This document shows, piece after piece, positions 34,130 to 41,812 of a stretch of DNA of 64,000 nt. The stretch lies in assembly GCF_963662755.1 (NCBI RefSeq), contig NZ_OY759725.1, forward strand, positions 62,001-126,000, read 5' to 3'. How positions within the stretch are numbered: position 1 is the stretch's first letter; each line of letters begins with the position of its first letter. This DNA is from an uncultured Sulfurimonas sp. (GTDB taxonomy: Bacteria; Campylobacterota; Campylobacteria; Campylobacterales; Sulfurimonadaceae). The notes below the pieces were generated by a model. The model made no database searches and was not told where the DNA came from. It worked only from the letters and a program-made list of their open reading frames with translations. The position numbers and the translations under genes are program-made.

Positions 34130-35329
34130 TTAATCGAAGTGAAGTAAATCTTTAGCTTGAATCATATCTTTATCTCCACGACCTGAGAGGTTTACAATGA
34201 TAAGCTTGTCTTTTATATTTTTCATTTTTTTAAGATGTGCAACTGCATGGGATGTCTCAAATGCAGGAATTATTCCCTCTTTACGACTTAACCATACAAA
34301 TGCTTCTATCGCTTCTTCATCAGTAGCATTATCATATGTTACTGATTTATTGTCACTGTGAAAAGAGTGTTCGGGACCAATACCAGGATAATCAAGTCCA
34401 GCTGAGATAGAGTGAGCTTCAACTATTTGACCATCTTCATCTTGAAGTGTATAGCTCATTTGACCGTGCAGAACACCTGGACGACCTTTTTTAAGTGAAC
34501 AGCCATGTTTATCAGTCTCAATGCCAAGACCACCAGCTTCGATGCCAATACACTCAACTTCTTCATCTTCTAAGAAGTGCTGAAAAGTACCTATGGCGTT
34601 AGAACCACCACCAATACAAGCTATAACATGATCTGGAAGTCTTCCCTCTTTTTCTAAAATTTGTGCTCTGGCTTCCCAACCTATAATAGCTTGAAAATCT
34701 CTAACCATCATAGGATATGGATGCGGACCTGCAACAGTTCCTATAATGTAAAAAGTATCTCTTGCATTTGTTACCCAGTGACGGATGGCTTCATTCATTG
34801 CATCTTTGAGAGTTTTGGAACCACTCTCAACAGCATTTACTTTTGCACCTAAAAGTTTCATACGAAAAACATTTAACTCTTGACGGGCTGCATCTTTAGC
34901 ACCCATAAACACTTCACACTCCAAGCCAAGTAAGGCACAGATAGTAGCAGTTGCAACCCCATGTTGTCCAGCACCTGTTTCGGCTATGACTTTTGTATAA
35001 CCAAGTCTTTTTGCCATAAGTCCTTGAGCTATAACATTGTTTACTTTGTGAGCACCTGTGTGATTTAAATCTTCTCTTTTTAAGTATATTTTTGCACCAA
35101 GTTCATCAGAAATATTTTTAGCATAGTAAAGTGGAGAAGGGCGACCAACATAATCTTTTAGATAGTAATCAACTTCTGCCCAAAAGTCCTTGCAAAAACG
35201 AATCTCATCATACTCTTTTTTTAGCTTAAGCAAAGCAGGCATAAGCGTTTCAGGAACATAACGTCCACCAAAAATACCAAAGTGACCATTTTCATCTGGA
35301 TCAAATTTTGAAGCTACGGGAATATACAT
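34130..35329 (-). CDS. trpB: Tryptophan synthase beta chain
   Basis: 399 residues from the ATG at 35329, which overlaps the apt stop (TGATG) and has GAGG 7 nt upstream. The PLP lysine is K95 in HTGAHKVNN, the catalytic glutamate E117 is in AETGAGQHG, and the phosphate loop is GGGSNAIG. It is the canonical TrpB1 form and makes tryptophan from indole and serine. No trpA, trpC or trpF is adjacent, so the pathway genes must be scattered. Coupling to apt is an operon oddity. Confidence 0.96.
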   Translation of the reverse strand: MYIPVASKFDPDENGHFGIFGGRYVPETLMPALLKLKKEYDEIRFCKDFWAEVDYYLKDYVGRPSPLYYAKNISDELGAKIYLKREDLNHTGAHKVNNVIAQGLMAKRLGYTKVIAETGAGQHGVATATICALLGLECEVFMGAKDAARQELNVFRMKLLGAKVNAVESGSKTLKDAMNEAIRHWVTNARDTFYIIGTVAGPHPYPMMVRDFQAIIGWEARAQILEKEGRLPDHVIACIGGGSNAIGTFQHFLEDEEVECIGIEAGGLGIETDKHGCSLKKGRPGVLHGQMSYTLQDEDGQIVEAHSISAGLDYPGIGPEHSFHSDNKSVTYDNATDEEAIEAFVWLSRKEGIIPAFETSHAVAHLKKMKNIKDKLIIVNLSGRGDKDMIQAKDLLHFD

Positions 35330-35877
35330 CAATCAACCTCTATTAGTGAGTAAACTTTAGTTTTCTTTTCTAGTTCTTTTATACCATCTAAAAAGCTAAG
35401 ACCAATAATAAAACAAGCTTCAACACACTCAGCACCTGTCTGGTTTACAAGTGTAGCAGCAGCATTTGCAGTTCCGCCTGTAGCTATTAAATCATCTATA
35501 ATAAGAACTTTAGCATTTGGAATTTCACTAAATGCATCTATATGAACTTCTACTTCATCTACTCCATATTCTAGTGAATATTTTTCACTAATAGTAGTGT
35601 AGGGAAGTTTTCCTTTTTTACGAATAGGAACAAAACCAAGACCTAGCATCTGGGCTAAAGCCGCACCAAATATAAATCCTCTAGCATCTATACCAGCTAT
35701 ATAATCTAAGTTATACTCTTTGTATCTTTGGTAGAGGTGGTTCATCAAAACGCTATAAGCTTTTTTATTATTTAAAAGAGTTGTTATATCTTTAAAAACT
35801 ATTCCTGGTTTTGGAAAGTCTTTTATATCTCTAATTGAATCTTCGATTATTTTTCTTTCTGTATCGCTTAGTATCAT
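35329..35877 (-). CDS. apt: Adenine phosphoribosyltransferase
   Basis: 182 residues of the type I PRT fold: [20 protein letters not shown] at the start, [16 protein letters not shown], and the PRPP loop [17 protein letters not shown]. It salvages adenine to AMP. It lies 17 nt after the small coiled-coil gene and is coupled to trpB. Confidence 0.95.
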   Translation of the reverse strand: MILSDTERKIIEDSIRDIKDFPKPGIVFKDITTLLNNKKAYSVLMNHLYQRYKEYNLDYIAGIDARGFIFGAALAQMLGLGFVPIRKKGKLPYTTISEKYSLEYGVDEVEVHIDAFSEIPNAKVLIIDDLIATGGTANAAATLVNQTGAECVEACFIIGLSFLDGIKELEKKTKVYSLIEVD

Positions 35878-35894
35878 ATTTTTATTTCCCTTGT

Positions 35895-36227
35895 TTAAAG
35901 TAGAGCATCTATACGGCCCTCTAGTGCTTTAATTTTGCCATTTAATCTGTCTGTTTCTTGTCTATGTTTTGAATTTCTCTGTTTTAAAACTTTTAATTCA
36001 TTTCTTAGTTTTGTTAATTCTTCACTTAAAATATCAACATTTCCAAGTGCGCGTTGAAGTTGTATTTGATATTTTCTTATGAGTATCTCTGCTTCTTGAA
36101 GTGTTAACTTCATAAGGTCGTTACCTCTTTGTTCTTTGTTTGTAATACTTTTGAAGTAGTACATTTTTACAAAAAGATAGATAGAGATAATGGATAAAAT
36201 AGTTAAAAGTGACCATTCCCAAAACAT
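35895..36227 (-). CDS. Small membrane-anchored coiled-coil protein
   Basis: 110 residues: an N-terminal membrane helix (about 5-24, [20 protein letters not shown]), then a long charged coiled coil to the C-terminus ([34 protein letters not shown]). No enzymatic motif. Genes of unknown function stand at this place, between apt and rpiB, in the H. pylori and C. jejuni orders I recall. SD AAAGGAA before ATG 36227. Possibly an envelope scaffold; function unknown. Confidence 0.65.
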   Translation of the reverse strand: MFWEWSLLTILSIISIYLFVKMYYFKSITNKEQRGNDLMKLTLQEAEILIRKYQIQLQRALGNVDILSEELTKLRNELKVLKQRNSKHRQETDRLNGKIKALEGRIDALL

Positions 36228-36245
36228 ATTTAATTCCTTTAATTT

Positions 36246-36251
36246 ATTATA
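36246..36251 (-). promoter_or_regulatory. Candidate -10 box for the coiled-coil/apt/trpB operon
   Basis: TATAAT on the complement, 19 nt before the ATG at 36227, with an A/T-rich upstream region including a run of seven A. It suggests transcription restarts here rather than reading through from rpiB. Confidence 0.4.
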
Positions 36252-36288
36252 TAAATTTAAGGGAGATTATCCCTTTTTTTGTTACGCC

Positions 36289-36306
36289 AAAGGAACGAGT
36301 CCCTTT
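36289..36306 (-). repeat. Dispersed 18-nt element, copy 1
   Basis: On the complement this reads AAAGGGACTCGTTCCTTT, exactly the sequence at 55560-55577 on the plus strand. Similarity extends a few bases on both sides (CGC before, ACT-CG after, with mismatches). It folds as a hairpin with a CTCG tetraloop and one G-T pair. Confidence 0.75.
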
Positions 36307-36385
36307 GACTACGTTAACACTTAGTTTTCTTCGGCAGAAAGCCCTCGGCACTTGTGCCTCTTTGAAGCCTTTTAAGCTTTTCTCG

Positions 36386-36407
36386 TTCCAGCTCTCCTGA
36401 GCTGGAA
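36386..36407. terminator. Perfect 9-bp hairpin, outer copy
   Basis: TTCCAGCTC, loop TCCT, GAGCTGGAA, extendable by G-T and C-G pairs at the base. Second hairpin met by transcripts leaving rpiB. A T-run (ATTTTT) follows only on the plus strand side. Likely an RNA 3'-end structure. Confidence 0.55.
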
Positions 36408-36445
36408 TGGATAGATTTTTATTTTATCGCCTCTATCTTTTCTCG

Positions 36446-36467
36446 TTCCAGCTCTCCTGAGCTGGAA
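36446..36467. terminator. Perfect 9-bp hairpin, inner copy after rpiB
   Basis: Identical to the hairpin 60 bp away; it begins 12 nt after the rpiB stop codon on the minus strand. Together they make a duplicated 3'-end structure. Confidence 0.6.
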
Positions 36468-36478
36468 TGGATAGATTT

Positions 36479-36913
36479 TTATTTTATCGCCTCTATCTTC
36501 TCAACACGTCCACAGTGTCTTCCACCATCAAAACTAGATGCAAGCCAAGAGTCTATTATGGATTCAGCTACACCTTTTCCAACTATTCTCTCGCCAAAGC
36601 AAAGAACATTTGCATCATTATGTCCTCGTGCTACCATTGCTGTGTAAGCATCGTGACAAAGTGCAGCTCTGATGCCTCTAAAACGGTTTGCTGTCATGCT
36701 CATACCGATTCCAGAACCGCATATAAGAACGCCTTGAGAGTTGGCATCTGCTAAAACTGCTTGTGCTACTTTTACGGCATAATCAGGATAGTCAACTCTA
36801 TCCTTTGAAAAAGGACCAAGATCTATAACATCGTGACCTCTCTCTTTTAGTAGTTCAACTGTATAGTTTTTTAAATCAATTCCTGCATGATCAGTTGCTA
36901 TATAAAATTTCAT
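36479..36913 (-). CDS. rpiB: Ribose-5-phosphate isomerase B
   Basis: 144 residues of the RpiB/LacAB family: IATDHAGIDLKNY at the start, GVLICGSGIGMSMTANRFRGIRA with the catalytic cysteine, and ALCHDAYTAMVARGHNDANVL. It interconverts ribose-5-phosphate and ribulose-5-phosphate. Its last seven codons are copied in the tandem repeat downstream. It is followed upstream (10 nt) by the M50 protease gene in the conserved order. Confidence 0.95.
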   Translation of the reverse strand: MKFYIATDHAGIDLKNYTVELLKERGHDVIDLGPFSKDRVDYPDYAVKVAQAVLADANSQGVLICGSGIGMSMTANRFRGIRAALCHDAYTAMVARGHNDANVLCFGERIVGKGVAESIIDSWLASSFDGGRHCGRVEKIEAIK

Positions 36914-36923
36914 TTTTTTCCTT

Positions 36924-37598
36924 TTAAGTTAGTAAATTTAGTATTGTTTGTACCGGCATAAGTAGCAAGTATGTTTTTAGTGGTGTCATTAATACAATTA
37001 AAACTATGATGATTCCATATTTTTCATTTTTGTAAAAAAATTCTGCCACAGCGTTTATTTTGTATTTTAAAGCTAGATGCATCAAAAAATGAGCTCCATC
37101 AAACTGCGGAATAGGGAGCAGATTAAAAACTCCTAAAACTACATTTATGATAAGTGATTGAAATACAAAAAGATACAAAAAAACATATACTAAAGAGTCA
37201 GCAGTTGTTGGTTGTACCATAGCTATAACGGCTATAGATGCTAAAGTTGCCATTGTAAAGTTATAAACTATTCCAGCTAAATCAACTTGCATAGCTGCAT
37301 TGTAGCCTCCACTTCTGATGACTGTAGCGGTATTTATAGGAACAGGTTTAGCCCAACCAAATAAAAAACCACTATCTCCTCCCAAAAGTATAGGTAAAAA
37401 GTACATTGTAGCTGGGACTATAATAGTACCAACTAAATCAACATGAATGAGAGGATTTATAGATAATCTTCCAGCATTTTTAGCTGTGTTGTCGCCATAC
37501 ATATAAGCAACCCAACCATGCATAATTTCATGTCCAATAATTGCTACTACAAGTGCAAGAACAGCTGCTGCGATTTTTAGTATATCAATAGATTCCAT
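36924..37598 (-). CDS. Site-2 protease family (M50) membrane metalloprotease
   Basis: 224 residues, compact polytopic protein. The zinc motif is GHEIMHGWVAY near residue 22-32, and the second metal ligand lies in NLLPIPQFDGAHFLM at about 160-175. There is no PDZ or CBS domain, so it is the minimal YwhC-like type. It cleaves membrane-embedded substrates; none is known. It overlaps lepB by 14 nt, matching the H. pylori order rpiB-HP0575-lepB-folD as I recall it. Confidence 0.88.
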   Translation of the reverse strand: MESIDILKIAAAVLALVVAIIGHEIMHGWVAYMYGDNTAKNAGRLSINPLIHVDLVGTIIVPATMYFLPILLGGDSGFLFGWAKPVPINTATVIRSGGYNAAMQVDLAGIVYNFTMATLASIAVIAMVQPTTADSLVYVFLYLFVFQSLIINVVLGVFNLLPIPQFDGAHFLMHLALKYKINAVAEFFYKNEKYGIIIVLIVLMTPLKTYLLLMPVQTILNLLT

Positions 37599-38394
37599 GA
37601 TCGTCTTTATCTTCTTCTATTCTTTGAGCTATTGCTAAATCCAAGTGACTTGCTTGCTCTAAATCTGTTGGAGTTTTCCCCATTCTGTCCCATCTAATTT
37701 CCCATTTATCACTTAGTGAGAAGTAAACAAACCAAGGAGTTCCCTCGATGTTATCATAAGGAACTGCACCCCAGAAACGACTATCGTTTGAGTGGTCACG
37801 ATTATCTCCCATCATAAAGTAGTTGTCTTTATTTACTCTAATTGGAGCAAAGTGAAAAAGTGGCATTGGATATCTGCCATTATTTTGGATCTTTTCATCA
37901 TGATGAATACCAGGATGCTCTTTCATATATGGATTTTTAACCCATAATTTTCCAGCAAAAACTATGATTTCATAATCTTTAAAATTTTCTTGTATCCACT
38001 CATCGCCTTCACTGTGATGAAGATATAAGTTTTTATCGGCAACAAAAAGTTCATCACCAGGTAGCGCTACACATCTCTTTACATAGTGTTGTTTAGTATT
38101 GTGAGGTGGTCTAAATATAACTATATCTCCGCGCTTTGGTGTATCTCCATCAATCAAACGAAGTTTATCACTCCATGGCATTATAGACATTTCTAAAAAA
38201 GGAATATGAGGCATAGAGATACCATAAGCAAATTTTTTAGCAAAAAGATGATCACCTACAAGAAGTGAGTCTTTCATAGATCCAGATGGAATCCTAAATG
38301 CTTGAGCTATGAAAAATATAACAAAAAGAACTATAACAATAGTTCCTGTCCATGAGTTTGAAAATTTATAAGCTTTATGTAAAACTTTTTTCAT
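37585..38394 (-). CDS. lepB: Signal peptidase I
   Basis: 269 residues. One N-terminal membrane helix is followed by the catalytic serine in RIPSGSMKDSLLVGDHL, the lysine box near HYVKRCVALPGDEL, and GDNRDHSNDSRFWG (box E). It removes signal peptides from exported proteins at the outer face of the inner membrane. The insert between the boxes is somewhat enlarged, as usual in this lineage. It overlaps folD by 1 nt. Confidence 0.95.
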   Translation of the reverse strand: MKKVLHKAYKFSNSWTGTIVIVLFVIFFIAQAFRIPSGSMKDSLLVGDHLFAKKFAYGISMPHIPFLEMSIMPWSDKLRLIDGDTPKRGDIVIFRPPHNTKQHYVKRCVALPGDELFVADKNLYLHHSEGDEWIQENFKDYEIIVFAGKLWVKNPYMKEHPGIHHDEKIQNNGRYPMPLFHFAPIRVNKDNYFMMGDNRDHSNDSRFWGAVPYDNIEGTPWFVYFSLSDKWEIRWDRMGKTPTDLEQASHLDLAIAQRIEEDKDDHGIY

Positions 38395-39266
38395 TAAAAC
38401 TCTTTTGACTCTAAAAGTTTTTTAGCGTTTATCTTTGCAGCTTTTAAAGTGTTGCTAAGAAGCATAGCAATTGTCATAGGTCCAACTCCACCAGGGCTTG
38501 GAGTTATGTATGAACATTTTTTACTTACATTTTCAAAGTCAACATCACCTACGAGTTTTCCCTCTTTAGTTCTGCTAACTCCGATATCTATGATGATAAC
38601 ATTGTCTTTAACCATATCTTCAGTTATAAGATTTATAATACCAACACCAACTAAAACTATATCTGCATCTAGAGTATGCTTTTTCAAATCGTCTGTAAAT
38701 ATATGACAAACTTCAACAGTAGCATCTGCATTTAGAAGTAGGGCAGCCATAGGTTTTCCAACTATGTTTGAAGCACCAACTACTACACAATTTTTACCCT
38801 TTACATCAATGTCATACTCTTTTAAGAGTTCCATAACACCAAGAGGAGTACAAGGCACAAAACCATCAAGTCCTGTAGTTAAACGACCAACATTGTATGG
38901 ATGAAAACCATCAACATCTTTCTCTGGTGAAACAAGTTCTAAAAGTTTAGTTGTATCTATGTGAGAAGGAAGAGGAAGTTGAATTAAAATACCATCAACA
39001 TTAGTGTCATTGTTTAGCATCTTAATAGTTTTCTCAATTGCATCTTGAGATATCGTTTCTGGCATTTCGTGAGTTATTGAGTAGAAATCAACTCTATCAC
39101 AAGCTTTTTTCTTCATATTGACATATGCAGAACTTGCTGGGTCTTTTCCTACTAAGACAACAGCTAAACCAGGTGTGCATCCACAAGTTGATTTTAATTT
39201 TTCAACCTCTTTGGAAACTTTTTCTTCTATCTTTTTTGAGAGGGCTCTACCATCTAGTAATTGCAT
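38394..39266 (-). CDS. folD: Bifunctional methylene-THF dehydrogenase/cyclohydrolase
   Basis: 290 residues. Visible are VGKDPASSAYVNMKKKAC (with the catalytic lysine), DGILIQLPLPSHID, SPEKDVDGFHPYNVGRL, GASNIVGKPMAALLL and TPSPGGVGPMTIAMLL. It converts 5,10-methylene-THF to 10-formyl-THF using NADP. First gene of the minus-strand folD-lepB-M50-rpiB run; its TATAAT (complement of 39294-39299) and GAGG SD are clear. Confidence 0.96.
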   Translation of the reverse strand: MQLLDGRALSKKIEEKVSKEVEKLKSTCGCTPGLAVVLVGKDPASSAYVNMKKKACDRVDFYSITHEMPETISQDAIEKTIKMLNNDTNVDGILIQLPLPSHIDTTKLLELVSPEKDVDGFHPYNVGRLTTGLDGFVPCTPLGVMELLKEYDIDVKGKNCVVVGASNIVGKPMAALLLNADATVEVCHIFTDDLKKHTLDADIVLVGVGIINLITEDMVKDNVIIIDIGVSRTKEGKLVGDVDFENVSKKCSYITPSPGGVGPMTIAMLLSNTLKAAKINAKKLLESKEF

Positions 39267-39293
39267 CTATACCTCATAAATAATTTTTTTATC

Positions 39294-39341
39294 ATTATAC
39301 CCATCAAATAATAATATCGGGCTTTAGGTACTTTCTATAAT
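39294..39341. promoter_or_regulatory. Divergent promoters of folD and the cytochrome gene
   Basis: TATAAT on the minus strand (complement of 39294-39299), 28 nt from folD. TATAAT on the plus strand at 39336-39341, 44 nt before the cytochrome ATG at 39385. No overlap between the two hexamers. Confidence 0.45.
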
Positions 39342-39384
39342 GTTTTTTTTGATACTATACGATTATATATTTAGAGGTTTTTTT

Positions 39385-39729
39385 ATGAAATATTTACTGC
39401 TTTTTAGCTTTGCTAGTCTTTTATTTGGAGCTACTTCGTTTATAACTCCACTTGAGTATGCATCTCAGCTATATAAAAATCCAAGAGGCATAGGATGTCA
39501 TCACTGTCATGGAGAAAAGGGTGAGGGAAAATTAGTGGCTAATTATATGCATAAAAAAGAGAAAAAAACATTTAAAGGTCCAAGTATAAATAAACTAGAT
39601 TTCAACAAATTTTATAGAGCTTTAGATGAGAGAAAAAATGGAATGCCAAGATACTTTTTGACAAAAAAAGAGGTTCAAGCTCTATATTTTTATCTTCAAC
39701 AAAACAAAGAAAAAACAGATGCAAAGTAA
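39385..39729 (+). CDS. Small monohaem cytochrome c
   Basis: 114 residues from the ATG at 39385, with AGAGG before it; an upstream in-frame ATG at 39340 overlaps the promoter and lacks an SD. The signal peptide is MKYLLLFSFASLLFGA. One haem motif CHHCH lies in GIGCHHCHGEKGEGK, and a candidate axial methionine is in the later KNGMPRYFLTKKEV. It is a periplasmic single-domain class I-like cytochrome c, probably a soluble electron carrier. The end overlaps the CitE-like gene by 11 nt. Confidence 0.85.
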   Translation: MKYLLLFSFASLLFGATSFITPLEYASQLYKNPRGIGCHHCHGEKGEGKLVANYMHKKEKKTFKGPSINKLDFNKFYRALDERKNGMPRYFLTKKEVQALYFYLQQNKEKTDAK

Positions 39730-40639
39730 AATAGAAGAAGCACTAAATAAAAGAGATTTAACAGCCTTAGATGCACTTGCAGAACCAACATTTAGAACTC
39801 TCAACAAAAGAAGTGATTTTCGTTCAGTTTTGATGCTCTCTTGCAACAACATCAAACACTTAAACAAGATAGAGAGTCTAGATGCTGATTGTATTATGCT
39901 AAACCTTGAAGATGGTGTAAGCAAAGAAGATAAACACTTTGCCCTTGTTCTTTGCGCTATATATTTGACTAAGCATAGAGAGTGTTCTAAAAAACTTGTA
40001 GTTCGTGTAAATGCTTTAGATGAGGGCGGTTATGAAGAGATAACTTACTTAAATCAGTTTATGCCAGATGCCATAAGAGTTCCAAAGATAAAAAACAAAA
40101 AAGAAGTAGATAATGTCCTTGCTCTTTTAAATGAAGATATAGAGTTGCATCTATCTATAGAGACTTCAGAAGCTTGGCATAACTTAGCTACACTAAAAAC
40201 AAATCTGAGAGTTACTACTTTTTATCTTGGCATCTTAGACCTTTTTGCAGACATGAGACTCTCTCATAGCCTTATAAATCTAAACAATCCAACCATGCTC
40301 TACATGCTCTCTCATTTTCTTATAACATCAAAAGCTATGAGAGTAAAACCTGTCTCTTTTGTTTACCAAGAGTTTAAAAATTTAGAAGAGTTTTCTCTGT
40401 GGATAGAGCTTGAAAAAAATATGGGCTATGACTCAAAAGGATGCATCTCACCAGAGCAAGTAAAACTTGTAAATAAAAAGTTTGTAGATAAAGAAGCAGA
40501 GATAAAAAGAGCAAAAGTTATAGTAAAACTCTTTGAGATGCACAGAGATAGCGGAGTAACTGGTTTTGTAGATGAAGAGTACGGGTTTATAGATGAGCCT
40601 ATATATAAAGGTGCTTTGGCACTTTTAAAGCAGGATTAA
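39719..40639 (+). CDS. HpcH/HpaI (CitE-like) aldolase/lyase
   Basis: 306 residues of the CitE/HpcH TIM-barrel family: LMLSCNNIKHLNKI near the start, the acidic LNLEDGVSKEDK, the arginine-containing VVRVNALDEGGYEE, IETSEAWHNLATL and YLGILDLFADM. Family members cleave citryl-CoA, malyl-CoA or citramalyl-CoA. No other citrate lyase subunits (CitD, CitF) are present, so this is probably a stand-alone CoA-ester lyase. Its ATG lies in the cytochrome gene; it converges with the porin gene (4-nt overlap). Substrate not readable. Confidence 0.78.
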   Translation: MQSKIEEALNKRDLTALDALAEPTFRTLNKRSDFRSVLMLSCNNIKHLNKIESLDADCIMLNLEDGVSKEDKHFALVLCAIYLTKHRECSKKLVVRVNALDEGGYEEITYLNQFMPDAIRVPKIKNKKEVDNVLALLNEDIELHLSIETSEAWHNLATLKTNLRVTTFYLGILDLFADMRLSHSLINLNNPTMLYMLSHFLITSKAMRVKPVSFVYQEFKNLEEFSLWIELEKNMGYDSKGCISPEQVKLVNKKFVDKEAEIKRAKVIVKLFEMHRDSGVTGFVDEEYGFIDEPIYKGALALLKQD

Positions 40640-41802
40640 AACTCATAAGATGCAATAGCTCTAAAGTAAGAGGCATCGCTTTTGTATGTGGAGTAGTTAA
40701 GATTTTCGTATCTTAAGTATATGGATGCTTCTTTTGTAAAGTAGTGTTTAAAATGAAGATAATAAGCGTTAAAATCATCTCCTTGTGAATCATGAAATTT
40801 TGTATTTGTAAAAGTAAATGCAACTTCACTTTCATGAGATTTAAATGGAAGATTGTAACTGCTCTTTAGCATCCAAGTTTCTGGTTTGTAGTTTCCTCGT
40901 CCATTTGCTATCATGGAAGTGGTGTAAACTTTTGCTAAGCCACCATATCCCTTTACAATCCCACTCTCTCCAAAGTTTTGAGAGTAGTTTATGCTAAACG
41001 TCCAATTTTGTGCATCTATGCTACTTCGTAGAGCTAAAAGGTTTATGTCGTCTCCACCATTTTTTGCATCTCTAATCGCGTACTTTCCACCATTTCCACT
41101 ATTAAAGTATTGTGCTCCGATACAAAATAGATGAGTATTATCTACTGAGATTTCATAATCAACTTGTCCTACAAAAGTAGAGTATAAATCTGGTGCATAG
41201 TAGTAAAATGATTGAGCTTTTAGTCCGTTAATTCCATTGTAGTGAAGAGATAGCATAGTTATTCCGCTATCTCCAAACTTACCACTTGCACTCTCTTTTT
41301 TATAGCTATCTGAAGTAAAAGAGCGGATTTTATCTATGTAGTATAGTTGTACTTTCATATTTTTTATGCTCTCACCAGTATAAGCAAAACCTTGATAACT
41401 CCATGGAACTATTCTAGTTGTATCATCATTCATAAGTGGTGTTTTTAACATAAAGTTACCAAGCTTCATAACTCTACTTTTTGTTTTATAAGCTATAAAT
41501 GATTCACTAATAGTTGTTAAAGCATCGCCATTTTTATCGTTATTAAAAAGAGCTGTACTTGTTTTATTTAGATTATCTCCAACTGGGTTTGATGTGTGAA
41601 ATCTTACAGAAGCAAAAAGTGGTTCTTTGGTGTCAGTTGTGTATTTTAAGTATCCACCAAGAGCCGTGGCATAAGCATCTGAGTCTTTGTCAATGTTGTA
41701 GTAAAAAAGTTTTAACTCGGCATCTACATTGCCACCTAAACTTTGACTTGCAAAAGCACTCATAAATGCTAAAGACAATGTTAATACTATTTTTTTAAAC
41801 AC
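40636..41802 (-). CDS. Outer-membrane porin-like protein (OprD-like)
   Basis: 388 residues: signal peptide MFKKIVLTLSLAFMSAFA, then alternating amphipathic strands and a C-terminal aromatic YEF ending, typical of beta-barrel assembly signals. The pattern LKLFYYNIDKDSDAYATALG and KLGNFMLKTPLMNDDTTRI recalls OprD-type substrate-specific porins. It lies 10 nt downstream of an SLC13 permease gene on the same strand, so it may admit the same anion into the periplasm. Confidence 0.75.
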   Translation of the reverse strand: MFKKIVLTLSLAFMSAFASQSLGGNVDAELKLFYYNIDKDSDAYATALGGYLKYTTDTKEPLFASVRFHTSNPVGDNLNKTSTALFNNDKNGDALTTISESFIAYKTKSRVMKLGNFMLKTPLMNDDTTRIVPWSYQGFAYTGESIKNMKVQLYYIDKIRSFTSDSYKKESASGKFGDSGITMLSLHYNGINGLKAQSFYYYAPDLYSTFVGQVDYEISVDNTHLFCIGAQYFNSGNGGKYAIRDAKNGGDDINLLALRSSIDAQNWTFSINYSQNFGESGIVKGYGGLAKVYTTSMIANGRGNYKPETWMLKSSYNLPFKSHESEVAFTFTNTKFHDSQGDDFNAYYLHFKHYFTKEASIYLRYENLNYSTYKSDASYFRAIASYEF

Positions 41803-41812
41803 AAATAAACCT

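Larger units (their letters stand above)
36228..36478. other. Hairpin-rich intergenic region between rpiB and the coiled-coil gene
   Basis: 251 nt without a convincing gene. From left to right it holds the -10 box above; a 6-bp hairpin AAGGGA/TCCCTT followed by seven T (36259-36280, terminator-like on the plus strand); the 18-nt dispersed element at 36289-36306; small stems GGCA-CTTG-TGCC (about 36347-36358) and AAGC/GCTT; and the two-copy 60-bp repeat with its hairpins. The density of inverted repeats is exceptional for this window. Confidence 0.7.
36377..36499. repeat. Two-copy tandem 60-bp repeat covering the rpiB 3' end
   Basis: Bases 36377-36439 recur exactly at 36437-36499, a period of 60 with 63 identical bases. 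Each unit holds a perfect hairpin (see separate entries) and the sequence of the last rpiB codons plus stop. The outer copy (36377-36436) lies beyond the true rpiB stop at 36479-36481. Zero divergence suggests a recent duplication or ongoing homogenisation. Confidence 0.95.

Noticed and set aside
34130..35329. Tryptophan operon
   Set aside because: Only trpB is present; neighbours are apt and a serine hydrolase.
36259..36280. Hairpin plus seven T on the plus strand as a terminator
   Set aside because: No plus-strand gene ends nearby; all flanking genes are on the minus strand, where the T-run is an upstream A-tract. It is mentioned only as part of the intergenic region.
36209..36400. Small plus-strand reading frame across the intergenic repeats
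   Set aside because: It overlaps the start of the coiled-coil gene, has no SD, and its composition follows the hairpin DNA.
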